Of a DNA stretch of 64,000 nucleotides, positions 1 to 14,100 are shown in pieces. The DNA comes from Ignelater luminosus (taxonomy: Eukaryota; Arthropoda; Insecta; Coleoptera; Elateridae), in assembly GCA_011009095.1 (NCBI GenBank), contig VTPC01000816.1, positions 1-64,000 on the forward strand. The letters run 5' to 3'. Below the pieces are notes generated by a model. The model did no database searches and was not told the origin of the DNA. It was given only the letters and a program-made list of their open reading frames with translations. The first letter of the stretch is position 1; every line of letters starts with the position of its first letter. The position numbers were made by a program, and so were the translations under genes.

Positions 1-1380
1 GAAAATTTAAGAACGAATAAGAGGAAAAACAGCACTGTTGTAACAACAGTAAAGCAAGTCGCCAAAAGTAGCCAAAAGATGAAATATGCATAACTGAAGA
101 TTTATCTCTAGCTCTGAAAACGCTGGTTGTAGCTATTGTTCACCTCTTTTTTCGTCATATTTACAAACTTTATGCCATCTGTTAGTTGATGAACTCCAAT
201 AGATACTTAAACAAACGTTTCAAGACAGTTGTAGATAAGGTAAGTTGTTCAAGTGACTTGTTATTAGTGGTATGGACAAAACAATTGGTAAGGGCGTTTT
301 GATATAATTATCGCATGGCAAAGCTTAATTAGATGTGATTGATCAATCAATCAAACAGTTTTAATCGTGAAAGTGATTCATCAATAAGAAAAATTCTGAC
401 TTTGCTTAGCTCTTTCTTATCCATATTATGTGTAACATAATATAACACCTCTAGTGTTGATCGATAGTAGACTATAAAAACTGGGAATTGCGTAGGCAAA
501 AAAATTAAGAAACACCAATCTAGAAAATATTTCAGATTTTTTTAACACATTAGCTATCAATAAAGTCAGAATTTGGAAAGTAAACTTGATATAGACAATT
601 AAATACTAAAGTATTATTAAAGTAGATTATTAATACCAATTATTTCCGAAGGGATTTCACTCAAAATTTAATTACTATTAAGACTTAATATAGACATCGA
701 ACCAATCACAAATTAGATTACTCTTATGAAAATTTAAATATATAACAAATGGTTTCAAAATATTTTGGTGACGCCACTGGTTTGAACTTACTAGCATCCT
801 GACTCGAATCTCGTAGATGATTAAATTCGCTAGAACAAGAATATTTTATAAAAATTATTTAAAGTATTTTTAGGATAAGGGGAATCACCGGAGTGTATTA
901 GACGCGACTGGAATTTGAACAGAAATGAAAATCAAAAACAAAAACTCCATCGTTTTGTTTTGAGCATTTGCTTAGCAAACTCAGCAAATAAGATAATGAA
1001 GTACACATGGGAAAACGTGAATTTTCATCGAATCGTAAACTAATTATACGATTTATTCGAAACCCAATTAATGTATTTAATGTCAGAGCATAACATAAAC
1101 CTCAAGTTAACTAAATTGATGAGGTGTGCAATTTATGTTAAAAAGAGTTTACACTTTGGCAACCTTTAAGGATGTCTTTTGTAGTCCACTTTAAATCCTA
1201 TTAGTAGTTAATATTTTCATATCGAAATCCCTTTTGTCTACTGTATTACACGTTTAAAACCGAAACAGATCCCTGTGAAATCCGTCCCTTTGTTTATCCA
1301 ACCCATTCCTTATTAACAGTAATAAGGGTAGGCAAAAACCACATGTAAATCCACCATCCTGTAGTACCTCAACTATGCTT
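1..1380. other. AT-rich non-coding stretch upstream of the CpG island
   Basis: No open reading frame of note, RNA gene or mobile element is recognisable. A short run of alternating TGATTGAT and ATCAATCA-like words lies near 335-355 and resembles homeodomain cofactor (Exd/Pbx) sites, but this could be chance in AT-rich DNA. Confidence 0.5.
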
Positions 1381-1559
1381 TTCCCTATTCCCTGCGAATT
1401 AGGTCTGTTCCATTACAACCCCTAAGGGTAGCCGAGGGAAGTAAGCTTAAGGCAACACGACCGTCTGGTATTTTTGGAAACATTTTCACAGGATACGTCT
1501 TTTTTACATCCCATCTTGTTCGGCGCACCACATTTCTCGTTTCGAATTTCGAATTCGTT

Positions 1560-2210
1560 TCGTTTTTTTGTGAATACTCGCGAGGCGCAAAACGGCGGCG
1601 CGAAATGTTGACGAACTTCCGCAAGCGCAACGTGTTGATTGAAAGTGATTAAAATAGCAGACGGCGCGGTAAAGGGAAATTTTGTAGGTTAGAATAAATT
1701 TTACGCGCGGTGTAACGTTCTAGATAAGTCGCCGTGTTATTGTAAACAAATGAAATGTTGGCTCGTTGAGAATTCAAAGTGCGTATGTAGTCGGGTCGAG
1801 CGCCGAGTCAAAGGGCGTGCTGGATGGTTCGGCGTCGCGGCGACCGTCATTGACCAGGTATAATTATCCGCGCGATCATAAACACGGGGGGTGCGGGCCT
1901 GGGGTGGCTGCGTCAATACGCGGCGGGCCCCCTCGCGCAGCCGGTCGCCCCACGTGGTCCCCTCCTCTTCCCTGAGCCCGGCCGGCGACCGCTGCTGCTG
2001 CCTCATTGTACCGCGACTCTTCGAAGTAATCGCTTCTTTGCACCGACTGCTCCCTCCGAGCGCCCGTCTCCGTTTGTTATTGTGAATTTTAACATATTTG
2101 TAGTATTACTATTATTATTATTGTTGATATAATTAAACTGTGCACATCTTGGACATATAAAATTTAACCATCGTTTTACCTTAGGATCGCATGGCGACTC
2201 AAAGGTAAGA
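1560..2210 (+). promoter_or_regulatory. CpG/GC-rich island, probable promoter and 5' exon region
   Basis: The composition changes sharply from the AT-rich surroundings to GC-rich, CpG-rich sequence, densest at about 1780-2080 with many CGCG and GGCGAC words. Short frames on both strands here come from the composition and do not look like proteins. The island runs into a good ATG with a splice donor (2191-2205) and further donor-like sites downstream (about 2797 and 3008). I infer a transcription start region for a plus-strand gene. No clear TATA box or unique initiator can be assigned, and a bidirectional promoter is possible. Confidence 0.5.
2184..2204 (+). CDS. Possible first coding exon end: ATG followed by a strong splice donor
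   Basis: An ATG at 2191-2193 in the context CGCATGGCG is followed by three codons and two bases, then the near-consensus donor AAAG|GTAAGAAA at 2205. The encoded start is Met-Ala-Thr-Gln and the intron would be phase 2. The sequence just before it (TTTTACCTTAG, ending at 2183) could be an acceptor, making a 21-nt exon. Alternatively this is simply the 3' end of a longer first exon beginning in the CpG island. The protein cannot be identified from four residues. A coincidence cannot be excluded, but start context, donor quality and the adjacent island agree. Confidence 0.35.
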
Positions 2211-2739
2211 AATGTATATCCAGAGCTGCACTGTTGTTTTCTCTCTAGTGTAAGAGCGAATTTTCACCCCCCCCCCCCACCGGCGTCGCGACGCTTCCTT
2301 TCTTCTTTCTTATGAAGTGATGCGCTGTTTGTTTTAATTAGTGCTGTGAAGTTTTTGTATGCGACTATTTTGTTTTTATGTGACGGTTACATTAGTCAAC
2401 GGCCGGTCCGTTCCTGTCACCAGATTGTCATTTCCTGTCGTCCGTCGCGTCTCCATTAAAAACGATCACTCATTGCGAGCTATTCATTGAAGAAAACGTG
2501 ATTTTGTGCACGACGAATATAAATCGGATAAAATCTCGAGGCTTATATTATGCGCCATCGGTTATATACAGCGAGAATGATGGTTTTGTATTGCCTACCT
2601 GGGCCAGCTGTGGTTGGAATGCAGCGGCGAGTGAGAGCATCGTCCGTGAAATAAACGGTCAACAGTGTTGAGAGAACAAAGAACTTGTCGTCTGGTCGAT
2701 TAACAATATAACCTTCGCTACCAACGACCTACATCGTAG

Positions 2740-5700
2740 TCGTCATTCTCGACGCAATTTCATTTTCATTATTATTTTATTGTTATTGTAAAATATCGGT
2801 GAGGTTTCCTGTTTGAAAGTGCTATGTGTGAGTGTGTATAATATGTGTGTGTGTGTGTATATCAAGACTACACTCTCTCATGTGTATGACCTTTACATTC
2901 AAATTCACCTTTATTGGTACTGCACGTCACACCTACTACTACACCTTTACTTTGCTTGTGTGAAGTTGTCCTGGCACGTATGCATGCACCTTCTTACCGC
3001 ACGACAGGTAACTAAGGGCAACAACATCCTCTTTAGTAATTGCATTTTCCTCGCTACTCCGGTTTCATCTCGCATCTCAAAGCCCAAACAAAGGACTCTA
3101 TTAGGGATTAGGTATTCAGCATTGTGCGTTTATTTTGGCGTTTACTTGGGTTATATCCAGTGTAAAACGCATTGAGTATACTATAACAACAACGATACGA
3201 AAGATGATTATCATCTCAGTAATTCGCTTTGAGCAGTTTAAAAGATACTTTCTTGTTGACTCGTATTTAATGGGACCGGAAAATAAGGAGTTTTCTAGAA
3301 TATTATATAAAACAACATGAAGGATTTTCGAGGAAATAAAAATGGGAAGACAAAACTGATATTGATAAAATTATATCAAGAGAGCGGTTTCACCAAATAC
3401 AAAATGATAAAAATAAAATAGAAATAAAACGTCAAAACATTACACATTGTTTTATTTGCTAGAAGGATTTTCCTTAAAAAAATTAATTTTGACCTTGAGA
3501 TAATTCAGTCTCCAAAACTTTCTCAGGATTTATTTTAAAACGACTTCCTTGTTTAATTAAAATGTTATAGAATTACACAAAAAAGGAAGAACTTTCTCAA
3601 TTAAATAATACTACCGTGTGAAAACTAGTAGTATTCACAATTTAAAAAACGAAGATAAATTTTCCGAGGTCGTAAATGTCGAGGAAGTTTGTTTAAATAT
3701 TTGTTTCTTATCTATCATTTACGAAATATTGTGAGAATTTCGTATAATAAATATTTTTATTTATTGTGTATTACCAAATTTATTAGAAAGTGATTTTGTT
3801 CTGTGTCTGTAGTTTTAATCAACAACTGCTATAACCACCTACAGATTTTTGCGCCGATAATACATCAATTTCGTTGAGTGGAAAAAACAAATAAAACAAC
3901 CTGTAGGATGACAACCTAATAAAACAACCGAAATTCATTCCTGATAAAAACAAAAAAAAACTACAAAACGTTTGCGATTCCTGATAATGAAACTGTTGAA
4001 AACGTGTATAGTAATATAATCCAGAATAAGTGGGATTTGTATGAAAAACAGTTGAAACATAAACCAATTGATATTTTAATTGGAAATTAAAATTAAAAAA
4101 GGATAAATTCAATGACAATTAAATTAGTTAGAGGAAATATAAGAAAGTTAAAGAAACCAATGGAATTGAACAAATTGCTAGGCGTTTCTCATGATAAAAC
4201 ATTTGAAAGATCACTTGTTGATTATTGCAAGTAACCAAAGATTCACGGTAATAAAATAAAGGAAATAATAATTGCAAGGAGGTTGCAACAGTAGGAGATT
4301 TGGTATAAATAACAAAATAGAAACAAATTAAGCTTGAACAAAAACAAAAAAAGGGTGTACAATTGTTTTATTATTTCCTAGCTTAGTTGGATCAGAATTA
4401 TGTTTTGGATTTAGCACATATTCAGTGAATTCTCATTTTAAAACATTCAAGAATTACGTCAATTTGGCATTTTGTTCAGAAAGCTGGCCATATTTTGTAA
4501 AATAAAGTTTTACTATCGTAATACCTTTCAATAAAATAAATTGGTTAATGAAGTAATCAGAATGAAATCATCGAGTTTTACCTTATCTTGTATTCCAGTC
4601 CAAGGTAATAATCGGCTTAATCGCTGTGTATGAGGGAACGTAGTGTTATTGCTTTCGATTATGTAAAGGAAATAGCTAAACAACGTAAGTAATTTTAATT
4701 TAAATTCCAAGATTTTTAACATTAAGGATTATTTAACTGAAACAATTGTGAGTAAAATGTTGGATGTGAAATTTCTGTTGGGAAGATCTGTTTAATGTTG
4801 ATTGTCAACAGCTGTGGAATCGAACGGTAATTAATAACTGCCAACAAAAATTAAATTCTCCTTTTGCCAAAACAAACCTTGAAGCAGTGTTTCACTTTCA
4901 CATGGTACTTGATATTCTTTTTATTAATTTTGCAATGGGGTTTCTTGAAACACCCTCGTGCTATAATATCTCTGTATGTAGAGAACAGACTTGTATTTCA
5001 AAACCTAATTCTGTCTATCAGAACCTAGTGGGCAAAGGTATGAATATCCTAATGTTCTGAAAAATATCTCAATCGAAAACCAAATAAAATTGCGTACTTT
5101 TGAGAATTGGCTTGTATTTCTATTATAACAAGACCTTCCAAACCTATTGGTATCAGATGTAACTTCTATCTCCCCAATATCAGTTTCCGAAACAGTTATT
5201 CTATTTTAATTTAAAGTTGCCAGAATATTTGATTAGGCCTATGTAATTACACAAAGCTCAAGTATAAGATTTTATAAAGCATCTACGTTTCTAATGTCAA
5301 TATCTACTGTAAGAAATGTGTAGAATATTTGGAATATTCCTCAAATAGAACGAAAGAACGGGCAAGATGTCATAAAGTGATCTGTTCTTCTGGAAACGCT
5401 TGTCTTAGATTTGGAGATCACTTTTTCTTGAATTTCTTCTGAATCTCAGTAATCAGAATTATACTTTAAGATTGTGATTGATTACATGCCCGTCTTTATG
5501 TTTGTTAATTTTGAATCTGTGTTAGATTGTTCTTTTCCCAATGGGTACTCAAGATTCCTGTCTTAGTTTATGTTGAGAAATGAACACCCAAGATATAACC
5601 CCTAAATGCAATTCGAGAGACTCTTTTTTAAATATCAAGACGCCAGGATTATATTCTCAAAACGGCAATTCTCACATTTTGTTTTTCAGAAAGTAAGAAA

Positions 5701-8700
5701 GAAATTTTGTAACTAAGATAGTGGGAAATCGAGTTTTGAAAGACTATTTGGTTGAGATTAACGAAAAAAGGTGGTATAGTTGGTTTGCAGTGACTTATTT
5801 GCACTAACACCATGATCATCAGTGGTCCATGACAAAGAAATAATTTTTGAGATGACCAGTGATTTGCAAAAAAAAGTTGTAGTTTTGGTTTGGTCCTTTA
5901 GGGATAGGGTATTGTTTTTGGAAGACGCCCACTGGTTTTTTCAAAAAAATATTTTCATTTGGCATTGAGAGAAATTATACGCTTTTGCCTGGTTGGGAAA
6001 TTTGGAAAAACCACCCACAGATTGTCCCCGGATGGTGAATAAAATCATCTTAAGAATCTTGCCCAAGTTTGATCCGGTACATTTTTGTTTTTTCCCGCCA
6101 CTTCTTCAAAACTGATGATTTTAACCATTTTTTTCGGAAAGTGATTTTCTTCCTGTTTTCAATAGTTACTATGTGATATTGAACACAGCAAAACCTAAAA
6201 AATATTACAAAAACCTCTCTTAAGACAAAATTAGAACGTAAAATCTAATTTGCGACGCTACCGTCAAAGATAATTTAATGACATGGTGCCATTTTCAGTT
6301 AGGAATTCTTCAGTAATTAAAATCGTGTTAAAGGAAAGCAACTTGCAATCTTCACATACCCCAAATTTCACAGATGTTATTGAAAAATGAAAACGCTAAA
6401 AAACCACTTTTAGTATTCGCGCACACAGTATAAACAAGAGTTTTATGACAAAGGGTGTGCAAGTTAGCAAGGTAGAGATTTGGAAGCTCATGTCGTTTTA
6501 AGATTTAGTTTATCTCTCTTCTCTTTTCTTTTTTAAATTAGTTTGTTTTTGAATATTATCAACGGCAGTTGCCTACGATTGCCCCTTCTTAATGTTATCT
6601 TCATGCAGAATAGATTCTTTATAAAATTTTCCAAGAGTTTAATTGTTTTTAACTTTTATCAGTGACAAAGTAAACGGAATCAGAATTTTGCAGTTAAGTT
6701 TTGGATAACTTTGAGATTTTTCTGAAACTCCTTTAGTTTTCTAACTTCCTTACTTCTCCCCAAGTTTATTTTTTTAAAATCCATATCAGTTCATCTTGTG
6801 TACAATGTTGCCAGACACCATGAGTAAGTAACAGTTTCCTGATCTTGATTCTCAACTCAGAATTAACTTTGAGACTGCTAGTAGGTCTTGGTCTTGGTTT
6901 CAAAAACTTTTTTTTCTCTTTTCGACTATAGAAATTTGAAGGAAAAACTTCATACCAATTTTTAGTGGTTTTAGAAGAACTTACTGACGTCAAGTTGTGT
7001 TTGTGGTTACTTCTCTTGCTAACATTGAGATGACACTAAACATAAAATTCAACTTGAGATTCTTGAGATTCGATTTTTCTTATTCTTTATCTCTTTTTCC
7101 TGATGTGTCCCTCTCTTACTATAAGATAGTAGTAAACAAGACTCATACAATTGAGGGTGAAACAATGCATTCCCATTTATTAAAATGGTAGGTTTTGAAT
7201 ATTGTTTTGTTTTGCAGTCGCTTTGTTTTAGTTGAATATCGTCAATTGCAATTGAGAACGAGACAGCAGGAAAGCAAAACATAAATGAATTCGTAGTAAT
7301 CTAGGAGGAAAATATTCGAGTACAAGTAGACAATGTAATTAAAGTGGGAGAAACAATTTATTTAAATTAAATAAACACTAACCGTCTAGATCATGTGATA
7401 AAAGGCTCATTAATTATTAAACAAACAAGTTGCAATAGATTAGGACATTTTATAGTTTTGTCACTTCCACCCAAAATTTTAATGATAATTCTAATTCTTC
7501 ATAAATATTTGTACAACTTTCCTTTTGGAAAATATTTAAAGATTCTCTTTACGGTATCTCAAAATAAACAAGAAACAATAGGACAAAGTAAAAATAGAAG
7601 GTTTATACAGAAAACAAAAAAAAATTGGCGAACAATAAAAACTCAAATATTTTCTTTTTTTCATTTTGTTTTAAGTACATTCCTTTGCAATAATAATAAA
7701 GATAAGCAGATTTCATGGTTATTTGCAACAGCAAAATTGTTATTATCGTGCAAATATTGCAAACCTAACATTAATATCTGTTAATAATTATTATCCAATG
7801 ATTAAGTAATGATGTCATCGTGATTAAAGTTAGCCAAATGGGATAACCGTGCGCGCGAGTGTTTGAAAGTGAAAGTGGTTTTTGCAAGCAACATTAAAGA
7901 AGTGTTGCTTGCTGTCTATAGCTTGAAACTCTCGATATTATTTAAATAACCAGTCAATTACTCTAGTTAATTTTTTTTATTTTTTGCTTTTCTCGATAAA
8001 TTTTTGTTTTGAAAGGAAAAAAAGGAAAACTTGTTTGTAAACAAAGTTAATTGCATTCTAATTTCAGTACCATTGCCTTATCGATGAAATTGCAAATGTA
8101 ACCATATAATATTAGCACGGACTTGCACAATGTTAATAGTAGTCGGTTGTGAAAATGAGATTATGTAACACTTTTGTGTAATTTATTTGACGTGTCGTGC
8201 GATTTCAGTTTCCACGTGTGGGAAGATAAAAATTTCTTGTGGAGTTGCACAATGAGAAAAATTAATGTCCGAGTATTAGTTAATTGTTTATTGGTTGTAC
8301 AAATTGGGGCGCCAAATACTTTCTCATCTTGCACAAAATTAAAATTGACAAAATTCCAATTCACTTTCATAGCATGCGTTCTAACTATGAGAAGCGACTG
8401 AAAATGATTTATATTCATTATGGTATAAGAGCAATCCGGTTCAAATATGGCAACTCTCTCGCTGCCTCTCGCTAGTTTATATTACAACAATGTCATGCAT
8501 ATAATATTGCAGCTGCAACGTATTATGAAAATTCAGAATATAAACTTTTAATTATAATTTTCAATGTAGCGTAAAATGGAATTCTCTTTCATACAGTACA
8601 ATATTACACATAATTTGCTACGCGGAAATTAAAAAGGTTCATTTTATTTTAGTAAATGAGGTTAGATGCTTATAAAAGATAATTATTATAAGTATTAAAG

Positions 8701-10740
8701 AGAACAAAGGAAAATGTACGTACTTTATTGATTATCCTATCTGACGCCATTTATGCAGAGTTTTATGGTCTTCCAACAAAGGGAGAAAAAGTAATAAAAA
8801 CTACGTATTCAGTGATCCTCCCTTTTGTGCCTTCTACATTTTATATTTCCGACGCTGTTATTATGAAAAGGGCAATGAAATCTTAAAAGGTTTACCTACC
8901 ATTTTTGGTAGTAGAAAAATCGACGCAACCATTTTTTATATATAACCAGAGGATTTAAATAATAATTAATTTTTCGACCATTGCATGTTTTGATATTTTC
9001 TAACGCTCGATAAAATGAAGTATAGTAGGTGACGCATTTGAGAACATACATAGAACAAGACAAAAATAGACCACGGTTTATTTTCTTTTTAAACCCGCAC
9101 GCGTAATAACGCCACTTCAGTAGTGTTCGACCTCATATTCATGTTTTTAATTTAACAGATGACCACATATGGCGTTGACTTCCATGTCCTAAGATGATGG
9201 TCACGATATCTAAATGGGAATCCACTTAAAATTCTTTAACATGAACTCTAGCTATCATCTCCCAAGCTTGCATGCAAAAAAAGAGAATTTTAATTTTCAT
9301 TCTTTTTTTTTCGATTTCGATATTACAAATATTATTTCGACCGATGGAGAAATGTATTTTTTTCTTGTGTAAATATAATTTATGAAAACCAAAATTTATT
9401 TACCTTCTTTTAGGCGGTTTTGCGATCCGATAAATCCATATACATTTTTTCAGTTTTGATATATTTACTTTTATCTTCGCTTTCCTCGTAGCCTCTATGG
9501 ATCTTGATTACTTAAGAGGATTTTGTTTTTTCATTTTTCTATTGAAATCTTCTTTTTATACTAATATCGTTAACATTTTACATGCTGTAATTATTATTCA
9601 CCTTCCAAATAATTCTGGAGGTTGAGGTCGTACCTTTTAAAAACGTGAAGAGAGAAAAAGTTGAGTCAGACATATAAATTAGCCTAGGGGATAAAGAAAT
9701 TTTAGACTTTAATATCGTAAATTCTTAAAAAGGAGGTTTCTGAGTATAAAAAGGTGCCTTGAAAAAATATGGATCAAGGGTGTTAAAAAGATTATGACCA
9801 ACCTCTCTGATTAGGAATCTAACTTAATGGGACGTACCCATTTACCACACACTCACGTGATATTTTTACGAGGATAATATAAGATTGTAAAATTATTGCA
9901 GTGTTCCAAAATGCAGTCGTAAATAAATTTTGTGGGAAAAAGTTTGATGTAATGTTGGTGTTATTAAATGAAAAATGTGCATGTTGAGTCTTAAAAGAGG
10001 TATGTATTACATACGGGGTCAACTACTCATGTTTTTGGAAATACACCTTCTTACTTAATTAATTTTAATTGACTTGAATTTTAAAATTCTTCTACTACTC
10101 GGAAACTGCTATTGATTGCGCTGTTGCCGGACCATGAAAAAAGTTTGGAATCACTCCTACTTTACTCCTACTTTAAGGTAACAAGCAATCTTCGAATTTC
10201 ACTTCGTACTATTTGAACTTGTGTGTAATATACAAGCGAACAGCAGAAATACACCTTTTATGTGTTTGCTTGACAGTTTCGCTAACTCTCCGTGGCAATG
10301 TCTAATTAAACCAACTCAATTACTTTAACAGTTACAATACTCTCTCTAGACTGAAGAACATATCCCTTGTACTAAATTAGCGATTATTTGAATTTCTGCA
10401 AGTTTTTCCCGCAGTCCAACATTATATCGCCAGGCCAGCAACTTGCGAACTTATCTCTCTTGTCAGCTAATTGTGTTCGTATTGTCCCGGCCAAATCTAG
10501 GACAGGATCGAAAGGACATATTCTAGAAAGGAGAAAGTAAGTTAATAGTTTGGAGTAACTCTGGATACCAATCTAATCTTCAGATCTCAAATCCAGAAAA
10601 TAATAAATGAGGCGACCATGGCCTTGATAAAATCTAGTAACTAAAACACAGTTTGGTTTACTGGTTGTAACTACAGACAACAAAGTAATCATACCTACGG
10701 TTATTTAAATCATCGAATATACAGGCTTTGAAGGTTTGCT
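2740..10740. other. Long AT-rich non-coding stretch, intron-like
   Basis: Contains a short GT microsatellite (about 2840-2858), a donor-like site ACAG|GTAACT at about 3008, and many homopolymer A/T runs. The open frames (for example 2813-3175 and 7395-7784) have AT-rich, low-complexity codon content and match nothing I recognise. No transposase, reverse transcriptase or RNA gene was seen. It is best described as intronic or intergenic filler. Confidence 0.5.
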
Positions 10741-10859
10741 TGCCTAGTTATAATAAAGGTCAGGATGAAAAAAAAAACTGCCGTTAAAGTTGCGTTTTCA
10801 CGGGCCGATCCTGACCATAATCGAAGATAAATTGAAAGCAAATTGAATATGGTCTTTTG

Positions 10860-11145
10860 GCGGAGTAATTACATTCAATCGAATTAGAAACACTATTTTT
10901 GCCAAACAACTACAGCGACAAGGACTTAACAAGTTGAACGTGGACTGTATTGTGTGATGAGAAACTTTTTTTTAATGAAACATACATTAGTGTTCTTCGA
11001 AGTGCGCATTATCCATCCGCAAATGGTTTCGATAAGGCTCTCATTCTTCCAAAACTAGTTCTTGTTAAAGACAGTTTGATACATACATTCAGGACATTTC
11101 GTCTCAAAATCCACGGTCGAATTCACCAGCGTCTACTTGTTTTCT
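10860..11145 (+). pseudogene. Possible degenerate Tc1-like transposase fragment
   Basis: One frame at about 10941-11060 reads WTVLCDEKLFF, then after a spacer VLRSAHYPSANGFDKALILP. This resembles the first-aspartate block of Tc1-like transposases (W-x-x-V-x-F-x-DEK-x-F followed by a basic/aromatic RP...R.D segment and LP). The frame has no proper ATG and the flanking sequence is not alignable by eye. No inverted repeats or TA duplications could be paired. The assignment rests only on motif resemblance, so a chance match is a real possibility. Confidence 0.25.
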
Positions 11146-11149
11146 AACT

Positions 11150-14100
11150 TCTTTAATATTTCCTCTCGGATTGCTCAACAAACTATTCATACGTGTATTA
11201 TTTTTCTCAATAACTTGGATAACAGTCTAGATTCTATTCAGTACTAACATCGGAAGAGAAAAAAATAAGGCAGTTCAGGAAGTAAACAAGCGATATATAA
11301 CATTACATACATACATAACAGGCGCACCCTAATTACGTATATTGCTGCAAAAGTAATATTGGCGATCAAATTTGCCTCAAACGTAAAGACTTTATGCAAG
11401 CTGCTTGCCCACAATGGAAAAATAACTTGCAAAGAGTAAAGAGCTCACTAGCCACTCTTATCTCGTGTAGCACATCTGAAACAGCCTTTAAGGAGAAGCA
11501 GGAAGAATAGCATATAAAGCATTGGAACAACACTACCAGATTAAGACAGTCTGGACTGTTGAACTGAGAACCGTCCAGAAAAACAGCAGAATAAATTCTG
11601 AATTTCAGCAGGTAACATATCTGAACCTTAATAAGGTTTTACATTAGCCATTGCAATTTGAAGTAACCAACGCCCTAGCGACCTCCTGTGGTGCAATCGA
11701 AAATTGAACACGTCCAGCTTCAATCTGCAAGATCAGTGAATGACCTCTTTTCTAATTTATTATATGTATTAAAGTCATATTATCATGCCTAGGTCAATTA
11801 ATCAGAGTTTATACAGCCTACACCATCATCATCATGATCTTGATTGTTGATAAGAAGCTTTAGGTGCAATTTGTAACTCCTCGTCAGCCCGATGTATTTA
11901 GTTGAAGCTGTTGTTTCTGCAGTTTTTGTCTGATGGGATGAGCATAGAATTGAAGAATGGGATCGCGTTACGTTGGACAAAAGTTAACGATGTAAGTCGG
12001 CGTTCGTTCCTCTATTTGTGGTGAGCATTGCTGAAATCAGTTTCTTATCAACAAACGGCAAAGACGACGAAGAGCACCACAAAAGAAAAAAAAGGGGGTG
12101 GCTTTTTGGATGGCAATACAATCTCCATGAAAACATCCGGTGCGCCGCGACAACTTCAGGAGTCAATGTTATCAAGTGGATTCAGAAACTGGAATGGACA
12201 GAGAAGGTTTTGATAATACGCTTTGGCTAGTAGGGGGATCCCAATTTTTATTGCAAACCAGATTGAGTCTCGTCTCGGTTATGGACTATGAAAATCTAAA
12301 AAAGCTGCAACGTTACAAAATCATATCAACTACAATTGCTTATGACATGTTTTGTAAATGACGCGACTGGACCCATTTTGCTACATCTTTTTGTACATTT
12401 CATGTACTTACAGGTTATACCATCATATACTTTGCTTACAAGCGATCAACACTAAGAAAGGAGGTAGCTAGAGGGAATATGGTGGACGTAAGTAAGATTA
12501 GTTACGCCCTGAGCGCAATGCTGCGCTGGAGGGAGAGGCACAGAATATCGTAGTCAACACGCAGTCGTTCGCTTAGACTGTTACTTGTTGTTGGAGGACG
12601 GAAAAATGTAAATAAACGAGTCCATTTCAATTTATCGTCTATGGGTTATACAGACTAGAAGACATCGTAATCATCTTCCTTAATGCGATACTGCATATCA
12701 TTTTAAGTGCAGAGAAATTACTGCAAGTGTGACTGGCAGATTTGGGGGTGTAATAAGTCTTGTCTGGCCACAGTACGGCAGGTCGGTCACAACACTTCGT
12801 GGAAAGAGAATTTCTATTGCTTGTCTTCTTCGATTGGAATACTAGCCTAGCCATTCTAATATTTAACGAAAAGTTCAAGAACCAAGATAGAATTAAGATA
12901 TTACCATTCGTGCAAAATGCCCAATTTCTATCCTACTCTGTAGATACTCTTTTAACAGAAACAAGTAAAACATTTATTAGAATTACTGTAATGAAGCTAA
13001 TCGTCGAGTATTATTTCTGCTAGTTTTCTTTTTGTTTCAGAAGTGCTAAAGCAGACTTGGATGATAAGTAGATTTAACAGCTTTCATTTGTCGAATGATT
13101 TTTTTCTACGTACAATATCATTTTTAATCAAAATCTAAATTAACAGGATATTATCGTTTTGATTTTAGAACTTTAATTTCTATATTGTTAAAGTTTCATT
13201 ATTTAATTTTTAGAAATTTGACTCAAGTTAGGAAATAACAGAAATTAACTTAAAGTTTTATATTACTTCGATTTAATTCACTTTGAAGGGTTGATACTTT
13301 AAAGCCGACATTTTTATGTCTCATATTTTAAATAAAGCAGTACAGAAATTAGAAATATAATTTGTATCTGCAATAAAAATCACAAAAACAGATTTCTTAT
13401 TTTTTAAAGCGGAGCACAGCCTCGATGTGCTTCTTGCAAAGCCGTCACTAATGTTGTTTAAGGGCGACACGTTTCACAAGAACAAAATTTAAAAAAACGA
13501 AAACCACTGAATCAACTTAACGTTAGATTAAGTCAATTCAGAAAGTTTAGGTTAGATATCTTTATCATCGTTAATCTGCAGAATGTTATTTATTGACTGC
13601 AAATTATTCAGAATATGCAGCTGTTTTTTATTAAAACACTCACACTCGCACAACTTGAGCCAATTTTATTACGACAAACCTATTGCAAATAAAATTGATT
13701 TAGAACGTCCAAGGTTGTAGTAAACAAACATTTTAACGACAGGAACCGTGCTACTTGTCTGCTACCAACTGTCGCTGTTGGATTACGTGATATATGTACA
13801 CTCGGTATATACAAATTTTTTTCTTAACTTGGTTTATTACTTTGCATAATCACTTTATTAAAAGCGATGGTCGAGAAATTTCACTTTTAATTTATTTGAC
13901 ATTAAAGTCTCGTTGCGCGGAATGTAATCAAATTTCTCTTGCATATTTTGAGTTATTAAATTGTGTATATGAGAGATCTATTTTGCTCTCCTTTTTTTTT
14001 GACACCATTTGCCAGTCGTAATGTAAACGAGCTTTCAATAGAGGCTCGTACACACACAAACATAAAGAGTAAAAGGAATGCGTGGGTTTTATTTTCTTTT

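Noticed and set aside
1385..1630. 81-codon Arg-rich minus-strand frame in the CpG island
   Set aside because: Arg/Lys-rich content follows from GC-rich composition. No domain, and the opposite strand gives similar short frames.
7395..7784. 129-codon open frame on the plus strand
   Set aside because: AT-rich codon content, Lys/Ile/Phe-dominated, no conserved motif, no splice or promoter context. Expected by chance in this composition.
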